DNA of 64,000 nucleotides from Moniliella sp. 'wahieum' (GCA_003971905.1 RSEE01000003.1:124001-188000); one strand, 5' to 3'. Shown: positions 48,488 to 59,103, counted from the stretch's first letter. Program-made: numbers and translations. Notes: generated by a model from the sequence alone, not told the origin.

Positions 48488-48828
48488 TTTGCCCCTACCC
48501 TTGTGTGCACCCATTACCCCTGTGCACTCTGAATCCATATATACACAGTGTGCCCATGGAGAAAATGGTTATGCATGTAGTTGCCACGCAGCTTGTCTGT
48601 TCAGGTGAGGAAGTTAGATGCCTGTGGAGAGAACGCCGATGACGACTCTCAATTAGAAACATCCGGGGATGCAAGCAACCCTTTTGGGGCATGAAGGGTT
48701 GGGGTGCCCAATTTGCTCCACAAGCTACTGTGAATCGGTTGGACATGAGGCCAGAGCCCGATGGGTTTGCCATCGGCCGGAGGTGCAGTGGTCTGATTCA
48801 GAACCAAAACGGTAACTTGCCAAAAAAA
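48488..48828. other. Intergenic, GH43 3' region to tRNA
   Basis: Nothing beyond presumed 3' untranslated DNA; a T7 tract (A7 on the plus strand, 48822-48828) directly follows the tRNA gene on its own strand and is its Pol III terminator. Confidence 0.5.
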
Positions 48829-48920
48829 TCTCCCCTCTGGGAGTCGAACCCAGGACATTCAGAGCGGAGGACCACACGACCAATTACAATCTGACGCTCT
48901 TCCAACTGAGCTAAGGAGAG
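48829..48920 (-). tRNA. tRNA-Tyr (GTA) with intron
   Basis: Reading the minus strand from 48920: acceptor CTCTCCT, TA, D arm GCTC..GAGC around AGTTGG, then anticodon stem TCAGA, loop TTGTAA with anticodon GTA. An intron of 19-20 bases follows position 37, then TCTGA closes the stem. T arm CTGGG TTCGACT CCCAG and acceptor AGGGGAG plus discriminator A complete the cloverleaf. Box A (TAGCTCAGTTGG) and box B (GGTTCGACTCC) are intact. An intron after A37 is the rule for eukaryotic tRNA-Tyr. A T7 terminator follows immediately. Confidence 0.93.
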
Positions 48921-49028
48921 GGATACATTTCACTCCCCGCCCAGGCCATTGATCCCAGTGTCCTCTTAAAGACCAGACTAGGTAGGATGCATGATGCATG
49001 ATGCATGGCTTGACTGATCGATGACAGG

Positions 49029-50207
49029 ATGGCTGGATGGCCTCTGTCTGCCAGGCGCCTTCCCCAGATCCTTCTTCGTGCTCGGCACTGCCTCCAACAG
49101 CGCTCAGCAGCGACGGCGATGTCTGTATCTGTCCTTCGCGCTCCATTACGCGGAGTGTTGGCTGCGCGTGTGGGGGTGCCCCTCGCCCCCACGCCCATCT
49201 TCCTCCGCCAAGGCTTGCACCACTCCGCCGTGGTACGCGCGCCTCCCCCAAAAGTTCCCAAGCCACCCAAGCGCCCTGCCAACGGCCCCTCAAAGCAGAC
49301 GCCGCGATCGCCCCCGCCGACAACGACCCCCTCGCGGGGCCCCCAGCGACCCACTGAGGGGATGCGACTGCCTCATCCTCGTCTACCCGGGTCCCCAAGG
49401 CGTCGCAGGGCCAAGACCAAAACCACGACCAGCCAGCCGTGGTGGATGACGCAGAGGTCAAGTACCGCCTGGACCAGGACAAGAAGGAAATTAACATCCT
49501 ACGCAAACCACCGCCCATTCCCTCGCGTATCCAAAAGCCTCCCAAGGAGCTGGCGGGGTTGAATACGAGTCGGCCGAAGGGGCTCCAATTCGGTGAACTC
49601 AGTCCATCTCCGGACACTGTTCAGCGCGTCCGCCGTCCCGCCGGCATACCTACCTCTTCTGCTATCCGCGCCCGGTTGCGTAAGGAGCGGGAACAGCAAG
49701 AAGCGCTGGTGATTGAGGAACGGAAGAAGAAAGTGGACCGAGTCATGGTCCCCCTCAAGCGCGTCCTCCTTTTCCCCTTCCGGCCTTTTGTCCTGGTCTG
49801 GCGCAAACTGTTTGGCAAGGGCAACGAGGAACGCTCGATCCGCGAATCCTGGATGGCTTTGAAGGCCGAAGAACGGCTTGTTATTGCTGGCGCCTTGACT
49901 CGTACGTCCCACCCCCTCCCTAAGCCACCCACCTCTCCACACACAAGGCCGAGTAATGGACTGACCAACCACCTGCCCAGTTTTTTCCCTCCTTGGAATT
50001 TGGGTGTCCGATTACCTCCAAGCCACCATCCCCCCTACCGAGTCGGAGCAGCGGAGTGTTCAAGAAAAGTTGGGGTCGATCAAGGAGAGGTACAATCGTT
50101 TGGCCGCGACTTTGGGCGTAGCCCAGGCGGATAGCAAGGACGCTGCTGCGAGCGAAACTGGCCCCTCCGACGTGATGGTGGACACGGCCATTACCTTCAA
50201 TAGCTGA
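49029..50207 (+). CDS. Mitochondrial membrane protein of unknown function
   Basis: Not assigned to a family. The leader MAGWPLSARRLPQILLRARH (or, from a second ATG at 49119, MSVSVLRAPLRGVLAARVGV) is rich in Arg/Leu/Ser and fits a mitochondrial presequence. A proline-rich stretch (PPPKVPKPPKRPANGPSK) is followed by a charged region with RKPPPIPSRIQKPPKELAGL, SAIRARLRKEREQQEALVIE (probable coiled coil), then FPFRPFVLVWRKLFGKGNEE and SWMALKAEERLVIAGALTR. An intron at about 49902-49980 (gtacgt..cccag) precedes a single hydrophobic helix (FSLLGIWVSDYLQATI) and a soluble tail ending DTAITFNS*. The topology suggests a single-pass inner-membrane protein with a matrix-facing basic domain, perhaps related to mitoribosome or translocase factors; this is inference. 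Confidence 0.5.
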
Positions 50208-50527
50208 AACGCTGCGATGCAATCCATGTCCCTCCCAGCACTTTGTGGTAAACTGTCTGCTTAGTTGCAGGCCTGGAACCGGGCACATTGTAGGAGTGAG
50301 CAGCAGCTATGGTAACTATGGCGTGAAATGTCGCAAGAGACATGTTTTCGATACGCGCAGTGCGCAAAGAGAGAGGATGAGTTGGAAGGTGGGAGGGGAC
50401 ATGACCCTAGTGACTACGGCAGTAGACACTAGATACAAGGAAAGAGTGCGCCGCTCAAGCGCTGTGGACCGCTAAGGACAAAACAATGGCAGCGAACAAA
50501 GGGAAAAGGGGGTCGCATGCGAGCCAT
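50208..50527. other. Convergent 3' region, no gene seen
   Basis: Between the mitochondrial membrane protein gene (+) and eIF5A (-). Only short, uninformative frames. Confidence 0.5.
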
Positions 50528-51191
50528 TTACTTGCCTTGGGGGGCCTCCTTGAACGCAAGAGCGGTCTCCTCGCCCATGGCCGAGACGATGGTGACCATC
50601 AGGTCCTTGCCATCGTCAAAGTCAGCCTGCATCTGCTCGCCGAGCTCACCCTCGGGCACACGGACGTCATCCTTCGAGTCACCGTCCGAGGTGAGCAGGT
50701 TGAGGAAGCCATCGTCGATGTTGACGAGCTGGTACTCGGTACGGGTCACGTTGGGCACCTCCATGTTGTGGGTAGAGGGCGAGATGTCCTCGAGCTTCTT
50801 GCCGGTGAAAATGTCAACAGCGACAAGGTGCACCTTGGCGTGACCGTGCTTGCCGTCTTGGAGGTCGACATGTCCACAATCTTGCAGGGACGGCCCTTGA
50901 TCACCACGTGTCCGTTCTTGCGCAGCGCCGAGCACTGCATGGGGAAGGTGAGCGAGGCGCCGGCGTTGGCCGACTCGAACTCGACATTGTGCTTCTCGTC
51001 GTCAGACTGAGGAAGGGCAAACAGAGAAGGGCAAACAGAGAAGGTCAGTTCACCTATTTTCTGCTAAGCTGGCTGCTTCTCCATCCCATCCGGCAAGCAG
51101 GGCAGCACTCCCAGGAACCGCGGGGAGGCGGGAAATGCGTGTTCCAGCGCAACGGGGGTTGGTAAGGGGATGCGGGACGAGTACGAACCAT
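50528..51191 (-). CDS. TIF51A: Translation factor eIF5A (hypusine-containing)
   Basis: eIF5A relieves ribosome stalling, notably at polyproline, through its hypusine side chain. [20 protein letters not shown] starts exon 2; then [28 protein letters not shown] and [19 protein letters not shown] surround the hypusine lysine (K of GKHGHAK). The G of that loop falls at a missing base in the GGG run. The OB-fold follows: [56 protein letters not shown], ending KEAPQGK* at 50528. Exon 2 begins right after an acceptor (cctcag) at 51007, with no ATG of its own. The best start is an ATG at 51189-51191 directly followed by a GT donor, making exon 1 only the start codon and the intron 182 nt. The intron carries two tandem copies of GGGCAAACAGAGAA. 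Confidence 0.93.
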
Positions 51192-52014
51192 AATGTAACT
51201 GTTGGGACAGAGGTGGTGGTAGGGATGGAAAACGCCGGCTGCGAGGAAAAAAAAGTTCATCGCGGGTCGCAGCCTGGGCACAAGATCACTGTTGCCCGCA
51301 TTGCGGCCCCGCTAAGCGCAGCGCCAGTGTGTCGAGCCAACCCTAGACACGGGGAAGCAGCCCCGTGGGACTAGGCCAACTGGACTAGCTCGGCTGACGA
51401 GAACATTGCAAATGGTGTCTGCGATGCATGCCAAGCCCTTATTCCGCCCGTATTCTGCCCTTATTCCGCTGAGACCTCCACTTGAGCGGACTGATTGATG
51501 CGATAGGCGAGTGTGCGTGCGGGCATTGGATGGTGCTCAGGCTGATGAGAGCGCAGACCCAGTCCCAGCAGTGGCCAGGCCAGGTCGTTTATACATGTTG
51601 GGTTGAGCGAACACGCAACACATGTAGAAGAGAACATGCTCGGGAACAGCCGACAGTACTTCTGCTCCGTCTGGGGATAGGGCAGGCTCCCCTACTTGAA
51701 TATGCGCCTCGGCTGTAGACATAGCCTGCACGACAGAGTCACCGAGAGCAGCCGACAAAACCCCTACTCTATATCATGATTGGCGCCCTCAAATCACAGT
51801 TGCCCCCTTCTCAAAAATCAGCAAAAACACGCGTATACGCGAACTCGTCAGGAAGCAGACCCTCCAGTAAACATGCCTTTTTCTCTTTTGCCTCACCCAT
51901 CAGCCCCCCATCATTCACATCCAGAACTCATCAGTCTCGTCAACCCTCCCCCATTTACTTCCAGCTTCAGCACGACGACGAATACGGCCTCCTACTGTTT
52001 TTCAAAGTCCCACG
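51192..52014. other. eIF5A promoter and transition to an AT-richer stretch
   Basis: The first 250 bases should hold the eIF5A promoter. Near 51430-51470 the word CCCTTATTCCG/CCGTATTCTG occurs three times. From 51.7 kb on, base composition drops in GC. A short plus-strand frame at 51873 (MPFSLLPHPSAPHHSHPE) may be an alternative first exon of the next gene; nothing else is supported. Confidence 0.35.
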
Positions 52015-52830
52015 ATGAAAACACCAATGATGAGTTTCATGTCCCACAGTGGTAGCATTGTGGGTACTGCAAGCCCTTCTCTACTGCTTTTGTCTGCCGC
52101 GCGCAAAAAGGCGACTGCCCCACCCCACAATATCGCCAAGGCCACCTCCGTCCATATCCCTCTGATTCGTCCAATGATGGGCTCAATTGATGGCCGTCGT
52201 TCTTTTGTAATCAATAATCCCGACCTTGCCAAGCGTAAGCGCCATGTAGTTTCAAAGCAACTGGACGGGCAGCTCACCTTGACTGGAGTTTATTCTTTTT
52301 GGGATTGCGAGGTATGGATCATGTAAGTGTGTGTACATCATCGGCAAACTCTGACATCCCCCTTTTCCTCCACAGAACATCTCACGGTCTGCGCTAACGA
52401 AGGGAACAGTGTCATTTATGAAGCTGAAGCCTACTAGCATTACAGCAGGTCCCGCCTTTCCCCAAATTCTTTGTTACTTCATCCAGAACGGAGGATTAGC
52501 AAGGATAGTATCTTTCGATAACATGTTTGATGTCGAAGGACTCTGCATCAATGCCGTTCGACGTTTCCCTCAGCTCCCTTGCCAAGCTACCCCTCGCCCT
52601 AAAAATGCAGCTGATAAGGAGGCTGCCGCGGCTATTACTGAAGTGCTTAAGGTGGCCCCAGGGGGTTCTATATTCTTCATCATAAGCGGAGATCAGGATT
52701 TGCTCGATCCGTATGTGACATCCAGAAGAAAGGTCACTTTGCCGTTACCGTCTCCATATCCGGCAACACAAGTCAGAAGCTCCAAGCGCTTGCCGATGCA
52801 AGCATCCAACTCAGTATTTGCCGCCATTAG
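52015..52830 (+). CDS. NYN-domain (PIN-like nuclease) protein
   Basis: Predicted RNA-processing nuclease of the NYN/limkain-b1 family. A basic N-terminal segment (ATG at 52015; GRRSFVINNPDLAKRKRHVV) leads to TGVYSFWDCE, and across an intron at 52312-52375 (gtatgg..ccacag) to NISRSALTKGTVSFMKL: together the FWDxEN motif with the first catalytic Asp. Then PQILCYFIQNGGLARIVSFD, PKNAADKEAAAAITEVLK (second acidic site), IFFIISGDQDL (the SGDxDF-like third site), and after a one-base slip KKGHFAVTVSISGNTSQKLQ, ALADASIQLSICRH*. The order and spacing are those of a complete NYN domain. Composition is AT-richer than the rest of the window, so it may be a fast-evolving or transferred gene. The true N terminus is uncertain. 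Confidence 0.66.
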
Positions 52831-53843
52831 GATATACAGGCATGGATGGATGTGTTTGTATTGCTTTCATAACCGACTTGTTGGCGATACTCCATGAGAA
52901 TACCGTGTGGTTTGTCGGTCGCCTCTCTTTTACCACACATCTACGACCCCAGCATACACTTTGGCCAAGGGGGTCGCAAGTCTTGATCAGGCTGTTCCCT
53001 GTTTTCACCGTTTGGTTCCAAACCCTGTTTCTACCACATGTGACTCAACTTGCACACCCTCCTCTTCTACTATAAGAGTATAGGTACTCACACTATTCCC
53101 TTCTCCACTTGAGACGTATACAATCCTTTCCTTCCTTTTTCCATCTCCAACTTCTGTCACGTTGTGATCATAGAACACGTTCGTAAATTTCAACCCACTC
53201 GGCTATATCCAGGCCATTTGGGCTTCTCCCCCTTATTTCCTCCGTCAAAGGCATGTTCGACAGGGTGTTTGCCCCTCTATCGAACTACCATTGGTGGCGC
53301 TATTGCCATCGAGGAAGTGTTGTCGACTCCGAAATAGAAAACCCCTCCGAGAACCTTCAACATATGCCCGTTTGAGTTCGATCCCACACATTCTCCAATA
53401 CTTGACGGTTGAAGAATCCCCAGTTGCTCTGGCGGTAACTTGGACAGACGAACGTTTTGCTATATAAACAGACCCTCTGTAACAGTGACATATTGTCTTG
53501 TCATATAATGGCGCCTGTGCCGTCTTTTCATTGCGCTCCCGTGTTCGCTTTCCTGCACTCTGTCTTCTCTCCACGAACGACATCGGCTCTACTACCTATG
53601 TCTTTGCTTTCCTTATTCGGCAAACAGTTTCTATAGCTCTTTCAGTCAGTCGGACCATATGGTTGGGACCAGTGAGTCACGGTGTATACGACCTCTACGG
53701 GAGACACAGGAACTGAACTCGGATATAATGTACAGAAGGATATAATTTGCTGGATGATTGTGTTTTTCTTGGACCAACGGGTCTATGGTGACTGATGAGG
53801 TTGCGAATGTGGAAGGAGAGCGGTAACACCGCTAGAACATCGA
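52831..53843. other. AT-richer gap, no firm gene
   Basis: About 1 kb with scattered protein-like scraps (for example TPAYTLAKGVASLDQAVP near 52940 and KGMFDRVFAPLSNYHWWRYC near 53250 on the plus strand) but no continuous frame or domain. TATA-like words occur at 53460 (CTATATAAA) and 53720. It may hold the continuation of the NYN gene, a relic or a fast-evolving gene; I cannot decide. Confidence 0.35.
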
Positions 53844-54719
53844 TCAAACGCGAGGTGCGAGCTTTAAAATGACTGTGTCGATCCCGTGCCTCAAGGCATC
53901 TACAATCTGGGCAGTCAAGTCCAGAGGAGATGCAAGGCGATCGGTGTGCATCCCCGCCTCGAGCTCTGTCGGCACAATCCGCCCCTGACGGACGAGCATA
54001 CCATCGGTGATCAGAGGCAAGGCCATGTCGTCCGTCATCTTGGTTGAAGTCTATAGTATAAGCACACCTCCCGCCGAGGTGGATAAGATGTTTCCGTCTT
54101 CTACCACCGACCCCGTAGTAGCACTGGACGTCGTGTGACTGGGATTGATGTGCGCGCCTGCATATAGAGACCTACTGTAGCAGTGGCGACCAAGGTTTCA
54201 AGCATCGCTATACCTGCATGGAGGAGAGCAAGCGAAACAGCATTAACGGCGGCGGCCAATATAAAGCCGTCAGTTTCGGTGATGGAAACGTGGATGCTAT
54301 TACTAAATGACCGAACGGGAGTATAAGTGTCGCAGGACAAGAGGGGCAAAAACGCTCCCTCGTTCGCGATTGGCAAAAAGTTATTAAGTTGGCGATCGCC
54401 TTGGTCCGTTTTCGTCTTTCCGTCCCGGCCCAGGGTAGCAATCACGCAAACCACAGCTAAGACAGGTTAGAGTCGCGCCCCCGGGGGTTGATCTGGTAGC
54501 CGCATCTGCAACTTTTTGCCTCGTCCCTTTTTTATAGACAGTGGCACTGATAGTGGCCACGCCGTGGGATACACAGTAGCAGATCCTTATTAGGGCCTGG
54601 TATGTTGTGGCCCGGGCAGAGTGGGAGCCAACATGGAGCTGGAGCCCGCTGAGATCGATGCGCTTGCGCCCATCTGTCGGAGTTGGGCGGAGGAGAGAAG
54701 CTCGATACAGGACTGGCAT
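53844..54719 (-). CDS. SKI6: Exosome RNase-PH-like subunit (Rrp41/Ski6-like)
   Basis: Ring subunit of the RNA exosome, which threads RNA to Rrp44/Rrp6 for 3'-5' decay. TDGRKRIDLSGLQLHVG matches the DGR front of the RNase-PH fold, GVATISATV the following strand, and GDRQLNNFL the RR/DRRL helix. ETDGFILAAAVNAVSLALLH then AGIAM is the highly conserved core, followed by VATATVGLYMQA. The last block, MALPLITDGMLVRQGRIVP then TELEAGMHTDRLASPLD and DALRHGIDTVILK, matches the closing strand and helix. At least one intron is likely (acceptor ctaacctgtcttag near 54465), perhaps another ending at actatag near 54052. Several frame changes make the model incomplete, and Mtr3 is an alternative identity. 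The start given (54719) is the nearest ATG in frame with TDGRK. Confidence 0.6.
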
Positions 54720-54991
54720 GTATCAGCGAACCAAGTGGACGAGGGACGCGTCGATGATGGAGGCGGCCCCGCTGCATATATACGGTGGCGCAGAGACACT
54801 AAATAAAAAAGGCGTACTAACAGGGGCGGCGGAATGGGCTGGCGGAATGTACTGCATGCTGCCCCTCCCTGTCGCCAGCTCGTATTCGTGGCCAAGTTCC
54901 TCGGATTGACTAGGCTGCGTGTCGCCGACCGTCGAACAGAGCAGTCTTTTGTGGCCTGCTTCTGTTCCTCTCGCTGGGCCACCGAGCCACC
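54720..54991. promoter_or_regulatory. Divergent promoter, exosome subunit and SRP9
   Basis: Shared upstream DNA of two divergent RNA-related genes; a TATA-like CATATATACGG at 54775. It ends in the Kozak context GCCACCATGG of SRP9. Confidence 0.4.
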
Positions 54992-55493
54992 ATGGTGTAC
55001 ATCAAGCACTGGCCCGAATACCAGGCCGCCGCTTTGGCTCTGCTGGAAGCCTCTCCCGACAAGGTATGTTTCTGCCCCCTCCTCGTTCTTACTGCAATGT
55101 GGCTCACCTTGGACACCTTTCTTCTTCCGTCCTGCGCTACCGCGCCAGACTCGGTACGTGATCAAGCTCCGGCCCAAGCATCAATGGCTTATTCTCAAGG
55201 TTACCGATGACACCACACATTGAAATACAAGACCCGGTCCCAGGCCATCCTGAACCGCTTCGAAGCGTTGACCAGGGATTTTCTGGCTCGCGCTGCTGGG
55301 GCCGAGGGCCCCACCAAGGAGACCACGCTCGCCGCCACACCGAGACGGTCCAAGCCCATCGTCTCAGCTCGTGGCAAGCGCCCAAACTGCTAGCGGGTCA
55401 CCAGCCCCGGGAACCCTGCTACTGGTGCCGAAGTATCCACTGCACCGGCCGCTTCGGGGCAGCCAAGAAGAAGAGAAAAAGGGCAAGAAGTGA
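54992..55493 (+). CDS. SRP9: Signal recognition particle 9 kDa-type subunit
   Basis: With SRP14 this protein binds the Alu domain of SRP RNA and pauses translation during ER targeting. Start at 54992 in a perfect GCCACCATGG context: MVYIKHWPEYQAAALALLEA, then SPDK. An intron at 55064-55148 (gtatgt..gcgccag) follows, then TRYVIKLRPKHQWLILKVTD, DTT and, after a one-base slip, LKYKTRSQAILNRFEALTRD, FLARAAGAEG. The core of about 75 residues equals animal SRP9. A Ser/Pro/Lys-rich tail of about 65 residues follows (PRRSKPIVSARGKR, then a lysine-rich end KKGKK*), reminiscent of the longer fungal SRP21. The tail crosses at least one frame slip, so its sequence is uncertain. Confidence 0.88.
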
Positions 55494-55720
55494 TGGAGCC
55501 GGACTGTCCTGCTTCATTGCACATGTCCTTCCTTCACTATGTTCTCTCTTCGCTTACGACTTTTGGCTCGCTTTTTGTGGCTACGAGTGCATCTCCTCTC
55601 TCCTATCTGTATGTCTACCGATGGCTTTTTTTCAGAAGGCGCATCAAGGAGAAAATGGTCCTTTCTCGTAACAATACGCATCAGCGAGTGTGAAGGTGGA
55701 AAGTGTCAGGTCAACCAAAG

Positions 55721-56675
55721 TTAAACTGTAGCAGCGCCCATGAGTGCCATCATCTCCTCGTAGATGGTAAAGACAATCCCGCCCGATAAGACCAGGCGGG
55801 CCAGGCGTGTAGTCGAACCGCGCCACAAAGCCAACACACCATCTGTCTTGACTGTCTGCACAAAGCAGTCGATTGTCCCACGGTACCTTGATTTGGCGTC
55901 GATGGACTGCATCCGCGTCTTGACTGTGTCAAAAGGCATGGTGGTGTACACAGTAATCACACCCGCCACCGCGCCAATGCCGAATGTTACGCCCCCAGGA
56001 AGGGTCTGCCCCGGGCGTGACGACCCCTGCACCAAGTTTTGAGGGTCGAGTAAGAGCCCAACCGAACCATACTGTTTGCCCCCTGACGCAGCACAACCGG
56101 CACCAGGCCACGGTACACACCCGATACACCCTCTTGCCGGACGATAGCTGCTGTGCCCGCCACCAGGCCGGGAGGGTACCGCCGCACGGGTTGTTTGGCG
56201 TCGTCAATGAGCTTGGTCCTATGGAGGTGCGGTCAGTTTGTGGAGCCACAATTTTAGGAGGTAGATCCAACTTACTTGATTGTCTCCGATGGCGTGACGG
56301 CAAAGACAGCTTCCATCACACCAGCGCCCAGGCCTGCGAGGAGCGAACGCGGTCCGCTCAAACGTCCATCCTTGTCGCGAAGAAGGGTTTTGAAGTGGTC
56401 AAAGGCCAAAAAGCGCACGCCCGCTTTCACAGCGTTGCCCGCAACCAAGGCACCACAACCGGAATACAGGCCCCGCACCCCGGACTGGGCCACCGTGTCT
56501 TTCACAATCGCAATGGGCGAGGGAGGCTTGCCCCGCCGCGAACGGCAAATTGGGATACTGTTTTGGTGAACTCAATGGGATATGTGGCCACCCCTTCGAC
56601 CGCCCCAGCGGTGGCGCCGGCAATGAGCGAAGCCAGGGGTTTGTCCTTCTTGCCGGACTTGTTGGTAGAGGTCAT
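55721..56675 (-). CDS. CTP1: Mitochondrial citrate/tricarboxylate carrier
   Basis: Inner-membrane antiporter exporting citrate for acetyl-CoA and lipid synthesis. Start MTSTNKSGKKDKPLASLIAG at 56675. All three mitochondrial-carrier signatures are present: PIEFTK (repeat 1), PSETIK (repeat 2), PFDTVKTRMQ (repeat 3), each closing a tandem repeat of about 100 residues. GLYSGCGALVAGNAVKAGVR, FLAFDHFKTLL, GVYRGLVPVVLRQGANSMVR and MQSIDAKSRYRGTIDCFVQT are typical of CTP1 rather than other carriers. Intron 56219-56275 (gtaagt..catag) follows PSETIK and restores the frame as IKTKLID. The protein ends EEMMALMGAATV* at 55721. Only two or three frame slips. Confidence 0.92.
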
Positions 56676-56965
56676 GGTGGGGTCGAAGAGAGAGGGACGA
56701 TCGATGAAGACGGAGTTCTCGTCTCTTGGCTGGTGCGTCACATGTCCACTCCGACCGCCAAGTCCGCTTCAGGGGGCGGCCGTTCAAGAGGCGCCGCCGG
56801 GAGGATCGGAGGAAAAGCCCGCGCTACCAAGCCCAGGATTCTCGCTCTGCTGAACATTTCAACACAGAAAACATCATGCTGCCAGGTGATAGGTGACCGG
56901 TGACCGGTGACCCACGATTGACGACTACCGACTACCGTTAATTAGCAACACCCTCGTCCCCCTCG
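56676..56965. promoter_or_regulatory. Divergent promoter of CTP1 and the RING-CH gene
   Basis: Tandem ACCGGT at 56896 and 56903 in 7-base step (TGACCGGTGACCGGTGACC), then CGACTACCGACTACCG and TTAATTAGC at 56924-56946. It lies about 230 bases before the CTP1 start and 60 before the RING-CH coding region. Confidence 0.5.
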
Positions 56966-58889
56966 CCACCATCGCCATTTCCATCAGCCTCTCGCCTCTC
57001 GACCCGTCACCGTCGACGACCTCGTCGGGAAGACTTGCTGGATCTGTGCCGAAAGTGAAGACGACAGTCCCATTCCGCCTCCCTCCGGCAAAAGCGCCCC
57101 CTTTGTGCACCCATGCGGATGCACCCTGGTGGCCCACGAAGCTTGCCTCTTATCCTGGATCGATACCCAGCAGAGGCGCAGCCCCCGAGGCATGAACCTG
57201 ATGGGAATTGGTGGTGGAGGGCGTGCGGGTGGCCAAGATCCCATCTACACTGTAGCCGCCAAATGTCCCCAATGCCAGCAACAGTACCAGATGACCGACG
57301 CCGCCTCAGCGCCTGAGCGATGGCTGCGCAATGTCCTCTCCTTTATCGCCGACAAGACCACTTCCTCCTCTCGCCTTGCTGTGGGCGCCACTATGGGCGT
57401 AAGCGCATATGTCCTCTGCTCCGCCTATGGCCGGTTCGCAATGCGTTTACTCGTGGGAAACGACTTGGCGAACCGCGTGTTCAACCGACCTTTGGATTGG
57501 CACGTGCGTCTTTCTGCCTCTATGCGTTGTCCAACCCTTTGAAATCAGCCGTACTGACCTTCTACTGATAGCTCAATGCCGACCTCCCTTTGGTCCCGTT
57601 CGTCTTAATCACCATGCGACTCCCTGTCCTACTCCGTCCCTCGTATTGGCTGTTACCAACCTTGTTGATGCTGCCCTTCGTCCAAACCCCACCCCTTGCT
57701 CCCTCGGGAGGACGCTTCGGGGTCGACGGGCTCACCAAGCGGCTGCTCCGAGGCAACGTGTCTTCCATTGCCTCCTCTTCGAGTACTGGCCTGTGGCCGC
57801 CTACTCCTGCCACCACCCTCCTCCTCGTCCCTTGGGTTCGGGCGGCGTATTTCCCTCTCCGCCGTGCCCTCTACCGCCTTCTCTTCCGTTCATGGTATCG
57901 TGCCGAAGCGGCGCGCCGGACTGCTTTGGCGCTTCCCCGCCCTGAGCCTTCGGCAGCGCGGCACATGATGGAGCGTCTGTTCAAGGGGGCCCAGGGGAAG
58001 GCCCGGCGGGCGGTGATGTTCTTCGTGGTGGGGAGGTGCGTGAGGTGCTACACTTTACTTCCGATGAGGAGCTGCGGGTGTACCTATCCACCCACGAGCG
58101 TGTGCAAGTGTTGTGGAAGATGTCCCTGGAGCAACCGCCCTCACTGGGCATGAGTGACAGTCCCGCTCGGCCCAGCGCAGACCACGGGCGGGATCCTTAC
58201 GTTGACCCTGGGATTGCGGCGGAGGATGTGGAGTATACGAATTGGGAGCGAAGGACAGTGCAGTACAGGGTGCCTGCCGTGTTGCGTGTGGAGGCACAGG
58301 AGGCACTTGAGGCGCTCAATACCCTGGTGGAGGCCGGTATGAGGAGGGGGGGGATGCAGAGCGCATTGCCATCCGGGTCACCTCACCCGCGGCCCACCAA
58401 ACCCCCCAACGTGTCTTGAATATCGAGTACCTCCACATGGAGGAGTTGCACGTGGTCTATATGACCCCGGCCTCGGTCATGGGCGTGCTTGCAGGCGCAT
58501 TGACGCTGCCCATCTTCGCTGGCGGAGGGTCGCTGCTCCTGTTTCTCTCTCGCTTTTGCCCACCTCTTCGTCGCGTGCTGGGGATGGCCCCAGCTGTGTC
58601 GCTAGGATCGGCGGCTCTGGGATCGGCTGTGGTGAGTGCCGGACTCCCCGCTTTTGACAGTGACCGCCCCGTATGGGACACCTTGACGGGGGAGGACCCA
58701 GTCTGGTGGCGCAACGCCCTGGGTGCTCTCTTATGGATCACGACCCGTGATTTGGCCATTGCTACTCTACGCTTGCTCCGATTCCGGGCTCGACGCTCGC
58801 CACATCAAATCGGTGCCCTTTGCCCCCAGCCAACTCAGCACCCTTACTCTGCGACCTGGTCTCTCTCTCCCGCCTTCCCCATCGCTTAG
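56966..58889 (+). CDS. Membrane RING-CH (MARCH-type) E3 ubiquitin ligase
   Basis: Predicted ER or mitochondrial membrane ubiquitin ligase. LVGKTCWICAESEDD, HPCGCTLVAHEAC and AAKCPQC form a C4HC3 RING-CH finger, with an insert (MNLMGIGGGGRAGGQDP) before the last Cys pair. Hydrophobic spans follow: LAVGATMGVSAYVLCSAYG; after an intron at about 57502-57571 (gtgcgt..tgatag) LNADLPLVPFVLITMRLPVL and SYWLLPTLLMLPFV; then TPATTLLLVPWVRAAYF; and near the C terminus VMGVLAGALTLPIFAGGGSL, LLFLS and ALGALLWITTRDLAIATL. A soluble loop of about 150 residues lies between. No ATG is in frame with the finger; a Kozak-like GCCACCATCGCC at 56965 suggests the start region is there, so the first residues are unknown. 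The stop at 58889 is approximate. Confidence 0.75.
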
Positions 58890-59103
58890 TCCAGCCGATT
58901 GATCTCTTCTACCTCTTTCCTCCAAGTCTATGCATGAACACGCCCATCCCTGACCTCCTTCACCTTCCCAGGTGATTGGCACCTCTGAGAGCATATTTTC
59001 TAGCGCCAGGATGGATTACACGATAACTACCAAATGGAAAGGTACGGTTTGCTGCCACCTGCTGTCTGCTGTACAAGGCGGAAAGATGCGCCGGGCTCGT
59101 GTT

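Noticed and set aside
51700-54600. AT-richer stretch as a centromere, telomere or mobile element
   Set aside because: The drop in GC is moderate, host-type genes (NYN, exosome subunit) lie inside, and no terminal repeats, transposase or reverse-transcriptase motifs are visible.
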